DNA from: Paraburkholderia lacunae
GTDB lineage: Bacteria > Pseudomonadota > Gammaproteobacteria > Burkholderiales > Burkholderiaceae
Assembly (NCBI RefSeq): GCF_003353175.1
Contig: NZ_QHKS01000029.1
Coordinates: forward strand, 1-64,000
Reading direction: 5' to 3'
DNA: 64,000 bases
In this document: positions 56,765 through 64,000 of the stretch, in pieces
How the letters are laid out: each line of letters starts with the position of its first letter
How positions within the stretch are numbered: position 1 is the first letter of the stretch
Made by a program: the position numbers and the translations under genes
Notes under the pieces: generated by a model
What the model saw: only the letters and a program-made list of their open reading frames with translations
The model's database searches: none
Told to the model about the DNA's origin: nothing

Positions 56765-58426
56765 ATGAACCGACCCGCCGAAGCGTCACCCCCAACCCGT
56801 TCATGGACCACCCGCCGCGACGAGAAGAATCGCCGCCTCGCCGCCATTGCACCGTGGCTGGAAGACGGCGTACTGCCGACCCACCGTATCGTCGACGCAC
56901 TCGAAACGCTGATTCGCCCCGGCGAGCGCGTCGCGCTCGAAGGCGACAACCAGAAGCAGGCCGACTTCCTGTCGCGCTCGCTCGCCAAAGTGGATACCCG
57001 GAAGATTCACGACGTGCACCTGCTGATTTCGAGCATCAGCCGTCCTGAACATCTGACGCTGTTCGAGCGCGGCATCGCGCGCAAAGTCGATTTCTCTTTT
57101 GCTGGTCCGCAGAGCCTGCGGGTCGCGCAACTGCTCGAAGACGGGCAGCTGGAAATCGGCGCGATCTACACGTACGTCGAGTTGTACGCCCGGATGTTCG
57201 TCGACCTGACGCCGCATGTCGCGCTGCTGTGCGCGGACAAAGCCGACCGTCACGGCAATCTGTACACCGGGCCGAATACCGAGGACACGCCCACCATCGC
57301 CGAAGCCGCCGCGTTCCGGCACGGCATCGTGATCGTGCAGGTCAACGAGATCGTCGACGAACTGCCGCGCGTCGACATTCCGGGTTCGTGGGTCGACGTG
57401 GTCGTGCAGGCGGATCGGCCGTTTGCCGTCGAACCGCTTTTCACACGCGATCCGCGGCACATCGGCGACTTGCAGGTGCTCACCGCGATGATGGTGATTC
57501 GCGGCATCTATGAACCGTACTGCGTGACGTCGCTGAATCACGGCATCGGCTTCGACACCGCGGCGATCGAATTGCTGCTGCCGACTTACGGCGAATCGCT
57601 CGGCCTGAAAGGCAAGATCTGCCGCAACTGGACCCTCAATCCGCATCCCACGATGATCCCGGCGATCGAATCGGGCTGGGTCGACAGCGTGCATTGCTTC
57701 GGCAGCGAAGTCGGCATGGAGGCGTATATCGAAGCGCGGCCGGACGTGTTCTTCACCGGCAGCGACGGCAGCCTGCGTTCGAACCGCGTGCTGTGCCAGT
57801 TGGCCGGGCAATACGGCGTCGATCTGTTTATCGGCTCGACGCTGCAGATCGACGCGGACGCGAATTCATCGACGGTGACGCGCGGGCGTCTGGCGGGTTT
57901 CGGCGGCGCGCCGAACATGGGTCACGACCCACGCGGCCGGCGTCATTCGAGCGAAGCGTGGCTCAAGCTGTTGAAGGATCAGGGGCCGGTTTCGCGCGGC
58001 CAGAAGCTGGTCGTGCAAATGGCCGAAACGTACAAGAAAGGCGGCGAACCGACTTTCGTCGATGAACTCGACGCGGTCGCGGTCGGCGCGCAAAGCGGCA
58101 TGCCGGTCGCCCCCGTGATGATCTACGGCGACGATGTGAGCCACGTGGTCACCGAGGAAGGCATCGCGCATTTGCACAAGGCCGAAGGTCTCGACGAACG
58201 GCGCGCGGCGCTGGCGGCGGTGGCCGGCGTGACGCCGATCGGCCTGCGTGCGAAGCCGGAGAAGACGGCCGAGTTGCGCCGTCGCGGCATCGTTGCGTAT
58301 CCGGAAGATCTCGGCATTCGTCGCGGCGAAGCGAAGCGTTCGTTGCTGGCCGCACGCAGCATCGACGATCTGGTGACGTGGTCGGGCGGGCTTTACGCGC
58401 CGCCTGCGCGCTTCAGGAGCTGGTGA
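56765..58426 (+). CDS. mdcA: Malonate decarboxylase alpha subunit (acetyl-S-ACP:malonate ACP transferase)
   Basis: A 553-residue CoA-transferase-like subunit that exchanges acetyl for malonyl on the carrier protein MdcC. Characteristic stretches are WTTRRDEKNRRLAAIAPWLE, GKICRNWTLNPHPTMIPAIE, SGWVDSVHCFGSEVGMEAYI and LAGFGGAPNMGHDPRGRRHS. Length matches MdcA. It is the first structural gene of an mdcABCDEGH operon in which nearly all genes overlap or abut. The stop is followed by mdcB within 3 nt. Confidence 0.95.
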   Translation: MNRPAEASPPTRSWTTRRDEKNRRLAAIAPWLEDGVLPTHRIVDALETLIRPGERVALEGDNQKQADFLSRSLAKVDTRKIHDVHLLISSISRPEHLTLFERGIARKVDFSFAGPQSLRVAQLLEDGQLEIGAIYTYVELYARMFVDLTPHVALLCADKADRHGNLYTGPNTEDTPTIAEAAAFRHGIVIVQVNEIVDELPRVDIPGSWVDVVVQADRPFAVEPLFTRDPRHIGDLQVLTAMMVIRGIYEPYCVTSLNHGIGFDTAAIELLLPTYGESLGLKGKICRNWTLNPHPTMIPAIESGWVDSVHCFGSEVGMEAYIEARPDVFFTGSDGSLRSNRVLCQLAGQYGVDLFIGSTLQIDADANSSTVTRGRLAGFGGAPNMGHDPRGRRHSSEAWLKLLKDQGPVSRGQKLVVQMAETYKKGGEPTFVDELDAVAVGAQSGMPVAPVMIYGDDVSHVVTEEGIAHLHKAEGLDERRAALAAVAGVTPIGLRAKPEKTAELRRRGIVAYPEDLGIRRGEAKRSLLAARSIDDLVTWSGGLYAPPARFRSW

Positions 58427-58428
58427 CG

Positions 58429-59490
58429 ATGGCGCCCGCTGCTGTGCTCGAGCGTGCGCAGGCATTGTCCGGGTGTGCCACGTGTGCTGATTGGCCTGCA
58501 CGGGTTGAGCCGCGCATCCCGCCGCCACACGAGAGCGCTTCCGACGATGCCGGGCTTGCCCGGCTCGCCGTGACCGCGCTGATCGAAGAGGCCCAGCTCA
58601 CGCCGAAACCCGCGCTCGTCGACCGGCGCGGCAGCGGCGCGCATCGCGACCTCGATCTGGCCGTCATGCTGCGTTCCGCCTATTCGCTCGAGCCGACCTT
58701 CGCGGCGCTCGCGCGCGCATCGCGGCGGCGCGAGCCGTCCGCGATTCTGCGCGCCGAACTCGCGCAGATCGGGCGCGCCGGCGAAGAGGACATGCTGCGC
58801 GCCACCGGCGGCAGCAATGCGCATCGCGGCGCGATCTGGATCGTCGGCTTGCTGGTGGCGGGCGCGTGTGGAGCTGACGTGGGCGGAGCTGACGTGGGCG
58901 GAGCTGACGTGGGCGGAGCGGGCGCGGGCGGAGCGGGCGGAGCGGGCGGTTCGGTCGGCTCGGTCGGCTCGGTCGGCTCGGCAGCTTTAACGGCGGCGCG
59001 CATCTGCAAGCGCGCCGCGCAGATCGCCTGTTTCCCCGATCGCTTCGCCGCGCCCACCGGGAGCCACGGTGCACGCGTGCGTCAGCGCTACCGTGTCGGC
59101 GGCGCGCGCCGCGAGGCGCAAGACGGTTTTCCGCACGTCGTCGACGTCGGCCTGCCCGCGTTGTGGGCGGCACGTGCGCGGGGCATCGGCGAAGACGCCG
59201 CGCGCGTCGACGCCCTGCTTTCGATCATGGCCTCGCTCGACGATACCTGCCTGCTGCATCGCGCGGGCCTGCCCGGTTTGCATGCCGGACAACGCGGCGC
59301 GCGCCGCGTCCTCGACGCGGGCGGCAGCTCGAGCGCAACCGGCCGCGCCGCCTTCGCCGCGCTCGAGGACGAGCTGCTTTCGCTCAATGCATCGCCCGGC
59401 GGCGCAGCCGATCTGCTCGCCGCCACCCTCTTTCTCGACATGCTGGCGCCTCGCGACGCCGGCGGGAGCCCAGTCTCATGGAACATCTGA
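58429..59490 (+). CDS. mdcB: Triphosphoribosyl-dephospho-CoA synthase, with repetitive insert
   Basis: A 353-residue enzyme that makes the precursor of the carrier-protein prosthetic group from dephospho-CoA and ATP. Motifs include TALIEEAQLTPKPALVDRRG, SGAHRDLDLAVMLRSAYSLE, TGGSNAHRGAIWIVGLLVAG and DDTCLLHRAGLPGLHAGQRG. The family is about 280-300 residues; here residues about 148-186 are a Gly/Ala/Val/Ser insert encoded by 15- and 9-bp tandem repeats (58870-58983) placed right after GAIWIVGLLVAG. The ATG at 58429 has AGGAG 10 nt upstream. It overlaps mdcC by 13 nt. Confidence 0.9.
   Translation: MAPAAVLERAQALSGCATCADWPARVEPRIPPPHESASDDAGLARLAVTALIEEAQLTPKPALVDRRGSGAHRDLDLAVMLRSAYSLEPTFAALARASRRREPSAILRAELAQIGRAGEEDMLRATGGSNAHRGAIWIVGLLVAGACGADVGGADVGGADVGGAGAGGAGGAGGSVGSVGSVGSAALTAARICKRAAQIACFPDRFAAPTGSHGARVRQRYRVGGARREAQDGFPHVVDVGLPALWAARARGIGEDAARVDALLSIMASLDDTCLLHRAGLPGLHAGQRGARRVLDAGGSSSATGRAAFAALEDELLSLNASPGGAADLLAATLFLDMLAPRDAGGSPVSWNI
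58870..58983. repeat. 15-bp and 9-bp tandem repeats inside mdcB
   Basis: GGAGCTGACGTGGGC occurs three times, then GGAGCGGGCGCGGGC, two copies of GGAGCGGGC, and four GGYTCGGTC-type nonamers. All periods are multiples of three, so the mdcB frame is kept; the repeats encode GADVG, GAG and GSV units. They look like recent slippage products in a surface loop. Confidence 0.92.
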
Positions 59491-59792
59491 CCTTCGACTA
59501 TCCGGCGCAACGCGCCGTCACGACCCGCGCGCATGTCGGCGTAGTCGGCTCGGGCGACCTCGAAGTGCTGCTGTCGCCGGCCGGGAGCGCCGCTGCGCTG
59601 ACCGCGCATGTGGTCGTGCGCACCAGCGTCGACGGCTACAGCCATATCTGGAAGAGCGTGCTCGACCGTTTCTTCACGCGCTACGACGGTGCCGTGCACA
59701 TCGAAATCAACGACTTCGGCGCCACACCCGGCGTCGTGGCATTGCGGCTCGCGGAAGCGGTCGAAGCCGCCGAACAGGGAGACGACGCATGA
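59478..59792 (+). CDS. mdcC: Malonate decarboxylase acyl carrier protein (delta subunit)
   Basis: A 104-residue carrier. GVVGSGDLEVLLSP carries the Ser (in GSGDLEVL) to which the 2'-(5''-phosphoribosyl)-3'-dephospho-CoA group is attached. HIEINDFGATPGVVALRLAE is the conserved C-terminal region. It holds acetyl and malonyl thioesters during the cycle. The start at 59478 lies inside mdcB, and the stop overlaps mdcD by 4 nt. Confidence 0.95.
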   Translation: MEHLTFDYPAQRAVTTRAHVGVVGSGDLEVLLSPAGSAAALTAHVVVRTSVDGYSHIWKSVLDRFFTRYDGAVHIEINDFGATPGVVALRLAEAVEAAEQGDDA

Positions 59793-60682
59793 GCACAGTT
59801 GCTACAGCGTCTGCCACGGGCGTCGCGCCGATGCTGCGCGACAGCTTCATCGAACAGCCGGCGCGCGAACGCGCCCGCACGCTGCTGGATGCGGGCAGCT
59901 TCCGCGAGTTGCTCGGTCCGTTCGACAGGATCGAGTCGCCGTGGCTGCCGCTGCAAGGCGTCGTTTGCCAGGCGGACGACGGCTGCGTGATCGCGCGCGG
60001 CACCATCGACGGCGAACCGGCCGTGGTGGCCGCGATCGAGTCCGCATTCCAGGGCGGCAGCATCGGCGAAGTGTCGGGCAGCAAGATTGCCGCCGCGCTC
60101 GAGATGGCCTTGCGCGATTGCGAGCGCGGCAAACCGGTACGGCCTGTCGTGCTGTTCGAAACCGGCGGCGTGCGGCTTCAGGAAGCCAATCTCGGCCTCG
60201 CGGTGATCGCCGAGATTCAGGCCGCAATCGTCGCGTTGCGCCGGCATGTGCCGGTGGTCGGCGTGATCGCGGGGATGGTCGGCTGCTTCGGCGGCATGTC
60301 GCTCGCCGCGGCGCTGTGCTCGTATCTGGTCGTGACCCGCCAAGGGCGGCTCGGCATGAACGGCCCTGAAGTGATCGAACAGGAAGCAGGCATCGAGGAG
60401 CTCGATGCGAGCGATCGCCGCCACGTGTGGCAGTTGATCGGCGGCGAACAGCGGGTAGCCACGGCGCTCGCGGACCAATTGGTCGACGACGATGCAAACG
60501 CAGTGCGCGCCGCCGTGCGTTCGGCATTCGCGCAGGGACTGCCGGCCGCGCATCGCAGCGAACAGGTCGACACGTTTCTGGAGCGTCTCGCGCAGATCGA
60601 TCCGGCCAGCGTCACGCCGGAAACGATGCGTGCCGTGTACAACCCGCGCAACCCGGACACCGAGTGCAAGGAGCAGACATGA
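59789..60682 (+). CDS. mdcD: Malonate decarboxylase beta subunit
   Basis: A 297-residue crotonase/carboxyltransferase-like subunit that, with MdcE, decarboxylates malonyl-S-ACP to acetyl-S-ACP and CO2. Motifs: QADDGCVIARGTIDGEPAVV, AFQGGSIGEVSGSKIAAALE, VLFETGGVRLQEANLGLAVI, AGMVGCFGGMSLAAALCSYL and RLGMNGPEVIEQEAGIEELD. Starts by ATGA overlap with mdcC and is coupled to mdcE in the same way. Confidence 0.95.
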   Translation: MSTVATASATGVAPMLRDSFIEQPARERARTLLDAGSFRELLGPFDRIESPWLPLQGVVCQADDGCVIARGTIDGEPAVVAAIESAFQGGSIGEVSGSKIAAALEMALRDCERGKPVRPVVLFETGGVRLQEANLGLAVIAEIQAAIVALRRHVPVVGVIAGMVGCFGGMSLAAALCSYLVVTRQGRLGMNGPEVIEQEAGIEELDASDRRHVWQLIGGEQRVATALADQLVDDDANAVRAAVRSAFAQGLPAAHRSEQVDTFLERLAQIDPASVTPETMRAVYNPRNPDTECKEQT

Positions 60683-61494
60683 GCGACACCACCCTCAGCC
60701 GCGGCGCGCGCTGGTTCCGCGCGCTGGCAGGCGAGCCGTCCGGCAACGCGCCGGTATGGAGCGGCGATGCGTCCCTCGGCGACGAGACCGCGCGTTTCAT
60801 CGCGGTCGTCCCCGATCCCGGCAACCGCTTTCCACGCGCGACCGATAACGTCGTCGGCCTCGAACAGGGCTGGCTGCTCGCGCGTGCAGTGCGCGACGCC
60901 ATCGCGCAGGACGAAACAGGCAGCACGCGCCGACCGATCGTGGCGATCGTCGACGTGAAGAGCCAGGCCTACGGTTATCGCGAGGAGATGCTGGGCATTC
61001 ACCTCGCCTGCGCGGCAGCCGTGGATGCCTATGCGTCGGCACGCGCCGCCGGGCATCCGGTGATCGCGCTGATCGTCGGACCGGCCATGTCGGGCGCGTT
61101 CCTCGCCCACGGCTATCAGGCCAACCGGATTGTCGCGCTCGACGCGCCCGGCACCATGGTTCACGCAATGGGCAAGGAAGCAGCCGCGCGCGTCACGCGG
61201 CGCACAGTCGAAGCGCTCGACGCGCTCGGCGAAACCATCGTGCCGATGTCGTACTCGATGAGCTCGTTCGCCAAACTGGGCCTGCTGGATCAACTGATCG
61301 AAGGCATCGACGCGGATGCACCGGACGCAGTGCAGATCGAACGCGTGCGCCAGGTGTTGACGGATTCGGTTCGCAGCGCGCGTGCAGGTAGCCGCGATCT
61401 GTCGCATCGGCTGGAATCGGCGGCGGCTAAACAGAACCGCGCGGCGTCGATCGAGGTGCGGCGGCGCCTCGCCGAACAATGGGACGCTGTGTGA
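60679..61494 (+). CDS. mdcE: Malonate decarboxylase gamma subunit
   Basis: A 271-residue partner of MdcD in the decarboxylase complex. Visible are RGARWFRALAGEPSGNAPVW, NVVGLEQGWLLARAVRDAIA, VDVKSQAYGYREEMLGIHLA and VGPAMSGAFLAHGYQANRIV, with GTMVHAMGKEAAARVTRRTV forming the oxyanion-side helix. The start overlaps mdcD by 4 nt (ATGA) and the stop shares a base with mdcG (TGATG). Confidence 0.94.
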   Translation: MSDTTLSRGARWFRALAGEPSGNAPVWSGDASLGDETARFIAVVPDPGNRFPRATDNVVGLEQGWLLARAVRDAIAQDETGSTRRPIVAIVDVKSQAYGYREEMLGIHLACAAAVDAYASARAAGHPVIALIVGPAMSGAFLAHGYQANRIVALDAPGTMVHAMGKEAAARVTRRTVEALDALGETIVPMSYSMSSFAKLGLLDQLIEGIDADAPDAVQIERVRQVLTDSVRSARAGSRDLSHRLESAAAKQNRAASIEVRRRLAEQWDAV

Positions 61495-62222
61495 TGCGAG
61501 CGTGTGCGGCCCCGCCGTTCGCAAATGTTCGCGCATCGGAGCGCGCATCGGATCGCATGCCGGATCACGTGTTGGATGACGACACGCGGTGGCGGCCGCA
61601 TGATCTGCTGCGGCTGCGTCATTTGCAGCAGCTCGACGGCGAACCCGCGTGGGTGCGCGAAGCCTTCGAACGTGCGCCGTATGCGGTCGTGAGGCGCGCA
61701 CCGGGCACGGGAGGTTTCGTGGCGATTGGTCTGCGCGGTGCGCAGCGATCGCAGCGCTATGGTGCGTGGGCGCACGAAAGCGATATCGAGGCCGTGATCG
61801 CGCCGGAGTCCCTGGCGGAATGCCGGCCTGCTCCCGAGCGCAGTCCGTTGGCTGCTTTTGCCGCGCTCGCCACGTTGCAACACGACATGTCCGGCGCGTT
61901 AGCCGGCTTCATCTGGGGGCCGACCGGCAGCACCGGCTTCGAACTGGCAACGCAGGTACTCGCTGTCACTGCATCGAGCGATCTGGATCTGCTGATTCGT
62001 GCGCCGGAAAAACTCTCGCGCAACACCGCCGTTGAGATCCGGAACCGCTTGCAGGCACACGCGCAACGCGCCGGAATTCGCGTGGATGTGCAAATCGAAA
62101 CACCCGCCGGCGGCGTTGCGCTGGCCGAGTGGGCCGCGGGCAAGACACGCGTGATGGTCCGGCATGCACGAGGCCCGCAACTGATTGCCGATCCGTGGGC
62201 GCCTGCTCACGGCGATGCCTGA
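61494..62222 (+). CDS. mdcG: Phosphoribosyl-dephospho-CoA transferase
   Basis: A 242-residue nucleotidyltransferase that attaches the prosthetic group to the MdcC carrier. Motifs: RPHDLLRLRHLQQLDGEPAW, FVAIGLRGAQRSQRYGAW, and WGPTGSTGFELATQVLAVTA with the metal-binding DLDLLIRAPEKLS Asp pair (SSDLDLL), ending AAGKTRVMVRHARGPQLIAD. The ATG at 61494 is inside the mdcE stop (TGATG); an upstream in-frame ATG at 61479 is less likely. It is coupled to mdcH the same way. Confidence 0.93.
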   Translation: MRACAAPPFANVRASERASDRMPDHVLDDDTRWRPHDLLRLRHLQQLDGEPAWVREAFERAPYAVVRRAPGTGGFVAIGLRGAQRSQRYGAWAHESDIEAVIAPESLAECRPAPERSPLAAFAALATLQHDMSGALAGFIWGPTGSTGFELATQVLAVTASSDLDLLIRAPEKLSRNTAVEIRNRLQAHAQRAGIRVDVQIETPAGGVALAEWAAGKTRVMVRHARGPQLIADPWAPAHGDA

Positions 62223-63160
62223 TGCTTGCCCTTCTGTTTCCCGGCCAGGGCGCGCAGACCGACGGTTTCCTGCACCGTCTGCCGCAAACCCACGCGGTGC
62301 GCGAAACGCTGGACGAAGCGTCTCAGACGCTCGGCATCGATGTGCTGACGCTCGACACGCCGGACGCGCTTCGTTCGACCGTCGCCGTGCAGGTCGGCTT
62401 GACGGTCGCGGGTGTAGCCTTTGCGCGCGCGCTCGCGGACGAACAACTCACGCCGGAGATCGGCGCAGGCCTGTCGGTCGGCGCCTATGCCGCGGCGGTC
62501 AGTTGCGGCGCGGTTCGCTTCGACGACGCATTGAGGATGGTTCGCAAGCGTGCCGAAATGATGGAGATGGCGTATCCGTCCGGCTATGGTCTCGCGGCCG
62601 TGTCGGGTTTGACCGAACATCGACTCGCAACACTCGCCGCGCAACATGCGGACGAAGGCCAGCAGCGTGTCTATATCGGCAACGTCAATGCGCCACGTCA
62701 GATCGTGATGGCCGGCGCGAGCGGCGCGCTGGACACGTTTATCGAGCGCGCCCTGGCCGCAGGCGCGCGCAAGGCAACCCGCCTTGCCGTAAGTGTGCCG
62801 TCGCATTGCGAACTGCTCGCGCATGCCGCGGACGAACTGGTCGCCTACGCGCAGGACGTGCCCTTTCGCGCGCCGCGAAGCACCTATGTCGGCAATCGCG
62901 GCGGCCGGCCGCTGCATACCGCGGAGGCCGTGCGCGACGATCTCGCGACCAATATGCGCTACACCGTGCGCTGGTTCGACGCGCTCAGCGTAATGCTGGA
63001 AATGGGCGCCCGCGTGCTGCTCGAAGCGCCGCCGGGCCAGGTGCTGACCGATATCGCACGCGAGAACTTTCCGGACACAGCCGCGCTGGCCGCGAGCACC
63101 TTCTCGTTCGACAAACTGGTCGCGACCGTGCGGCGGCGTCTCGCGTCCGGCGATCAATAG
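62222..63160 (+). CDS. mdcH: Malonyl-CoA:ACP transacylase of malonate decarboxylase
   Basis: A 312-residue FabD-like acyltransferase that primes the carrier with malonyl. LLFPGQGAQTDGFLHRLPQT is the N-terminal motif, GLSVGAYAAAVSCGAV holds the nucleophile Ser (GLSVG), Arg is in RMVRKRAEMMEMAYPSGYG, and His in VSVPSHCELLAHAADEL. It is the last gene of the mdc operon. The start overlaps the mdcG stop (TGATG). Confidence 0.94.
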   Translation: MLALLFPGQGAQTDGFLHRLPQTHAVRETLDEASQTLGIDVLTLDTPDALRSTVAVQVGLTVAGVAFARALADEQLTPEIGAGLSVGAYAAAVSCGAVRFDDALRMVRKRAEMMEMAYPSGYGLAAVSGLTEHRLATLAAQHADEGQQRVYIGNVNAPRQIVMAGASGALDTFIERALAAGARKATRLAVSVPSHCELLAHAADELVAYAQDVPFRAPRSTYVGNRGGRPLHTAEAVRDDLATNMRYTVRWFDALSVMLEMGARVLLEAPPGQVLTDIARENFPDTAALAASTFSFDKLVATVRRRLASGDQ

Positions 63161-63169
63161 CCATATAGA

Positions 63170-64000
63170 TCACCGCCGCTCGATCAATTGCCGCCCCATC
63201 GTCTTCACATACTGATCGCAGGCGCTGCGCGCAACGCGTGACGCAGCCAACACGCTCACCTCGGCGTCGTCGCGGTAATACATCGCGACGGTAATCGGCG
63301 GCGGCAGCGGACGCACCTGCAATTGTCCCAACTCGCCGCTGCTCAAGAAAGGCTCGACGAACAGCGCCGGCACTGCCGCGATCCCATAGCCGTCGCGCAA
63401 CAGCTTCACGATCACCGCCACCGACGGCATGCAGGTCACCTGCGTGTCCGCGAGCAGGACGCCGGCGCGCCTGGCGAGCGTCGCCACAATGGCTTCGACG
63501 GCGATTTGCGGCGCGGTGCCGCGGCCGAACGTCAGCACGGGTTTGTGGAGCAAGGTCTGAACCTGCTTCGCGTGGCTGGCCGGAATCAGGTCGCTACGCG
63601 CGATCCAGCGCACCGGATAACTGGCCAGCACGGTCGAGACGATCGACTGATCGTCGTCGCCGTCCGTCTGCTCGACCTGAATCACCAGGTCCAGTTCGCC
63701 CGCGCGCAGCCGTGGCGCCAGCGCGGCGCTCGAATCGACCGTCAGATCCACGACGATGCGGTTGTATTCGACATTCAGCATCCGTATGTAGTCCGGCAGC
63801 CAACTGTGCACCACTGTTTCGACCACACCGAGCCGCAGCCGCTTCGTCACCTGGGTTTCATCCTGCGCGGCCAGCTGCAGCGAACGCGTCGCCTGCACCA
63901 CGGAGCGGGCATGCGCCAGCAGCCGCTCGCCATTCTCCGTCAGTTGAAACGCCGCGGCCTCGCGCTCGATCAGCTCGACACCCAACTCTGCTTCGAGCGT
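63170..64000 (-). CDS. LysR family regulator at the end of the mdc cluster (5' part cut by window end)
   Basis: The reverse strand is open from 64000 to the stop at 63170 (276 codons visible, continuing upstream of the window). It begins within the helix-turn-helix linker (TLEAELGVELIEREAAAFQL, TENGERLLAHARSVVQATRS) and carries a LysR effector domain (KRLRLGVVETVVHSWLPDYI; AGELDLVIQVEQTDGDDDQS; LRDGYGIAAVPALFVEPFLS). It is convergent with mdcH, the place where MdcR is found in other mdc clusters, so it may be an MdcR-type activator. The effector and targets are inferred. Confidence 0.85.
   Translation of the reverse strand, partial: TLEAELGVELIEREAAAFQLTENGERLLAHARSVVQATRSLQLAAQDETQVTKRLRLGVVETVVHSWLPDYIRMLNVEYNRIVVDLTVDSSAALAPRLRAGELDLVIQVEQTDGDDDQSIVSTVLASYPVRWIARSDLIPASHAKQVQTLLHKPVLTFGRGTAPQIAVEAIVATLARRAGVLLADTQVTCMPSVAVIVKLLRDGYGIAAVPALFVEPFLSSGELGQLQVRPLPPPITVAMYYRDDAEVSVLAASRVARSACDQYVKTMGRQLIERR

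Noticed and set aside
58664..59173. Reverse frame with Pro-Arg repeats opposite mdcB
   Set aside because: Product of the mdcB tandem repeats read in antisense.

Overview
The window is chromosomal DNA from a high-GC betaproteobacterium of the Burkholderia/Paraburkholderia type. This follows from the codon bias, the complete malonate decarboxylase cluster with two regulators, the cyanide-insensitive oxidase operon with a DUF2474 protein, the BaeSR-like pair with a proline-rich sensor, and many LysR, GntR and ABC amino-acid genes. It holds about 57 genes, two of them cut by the window edges. I see no rRNA, tRNA, CRISPR array, prophage or IS element.

Layout. 1-5050: aldehyde dehydrogenase (partial), GNAT acetyltransferase, hydroxypyruvate reductase, class III aminotransferase and Lrp/AsnC regulator. 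5300-9380: an OmpR-type regulator with a degenerate receiver, two small proteins, and a BaeSR-like two-component pair. 9400-14600: DmlR-type LysR facing a D-malate/tartrate dehydrogenase, semialdehyde dehydrogenase, AstE/AspA-type deacylase and cupin gene set. 14660-16605: alpha/beta hydrolase and a HigBA-type toxin-antitoxin pair. 16740-19562: FNR/ANR box and cioA-cioB-DUF2474 oxidase. 20076-22805: convergent LuxR-type response regulator and hybrid histidine kinase. 23410-27885: a sigma-like regulator followed by a GMC oxidoreductase fused to an alpha/beta hydrolase.

27922-40750 is the most unusual part. Two parallel modules face each other, each with a complete polar-amino-acid ABC importer and its own HutC-type GntR regulator, and each with a short palindrome near its promoter. 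The left module sits opposite a 2-oxoglutarate/Fe(II) oxygenase and an FAD-linked dehydrogenase. The right module ends in a histidine ammonia-lyase family protein that has lost the Ala-Ser-Gly triad from which the MIO cofactor forms, so it cannot be an ordinary ammonia-lyase.

40798-42346: membrane methyltransferase and arylamine N-acetyltransferase. 42559-51602: a secreted protein diverging from an iron-acquisition series with a Fur-box-like site: OprB porin, NHL-type protein, EfeB DyP peroxidase, and an FbpABC-type ferric importer. 51650-54229: LysR regulator, EamA exporter and a YefM-YoeB pair. 54494-64000: MFS transporter, MdcY-type GntR, mdcABCDEGH and a LysR regulator cut by the window end.

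Two features cut across regions. First, a repeat-built 5' leader of about 100-140 nt, including the ribosome-binding site, is shared by two unrelated genes (883 and 22805) and can fold over the Shine-Dalgarno. Second, short tandem arrays (mostly 9, 12 or 13 bp) sit repeatedly at gene boundaries, where they touch stop codons, multiply start codons or ribosome-binding sites, or add low-complexity protein segments.
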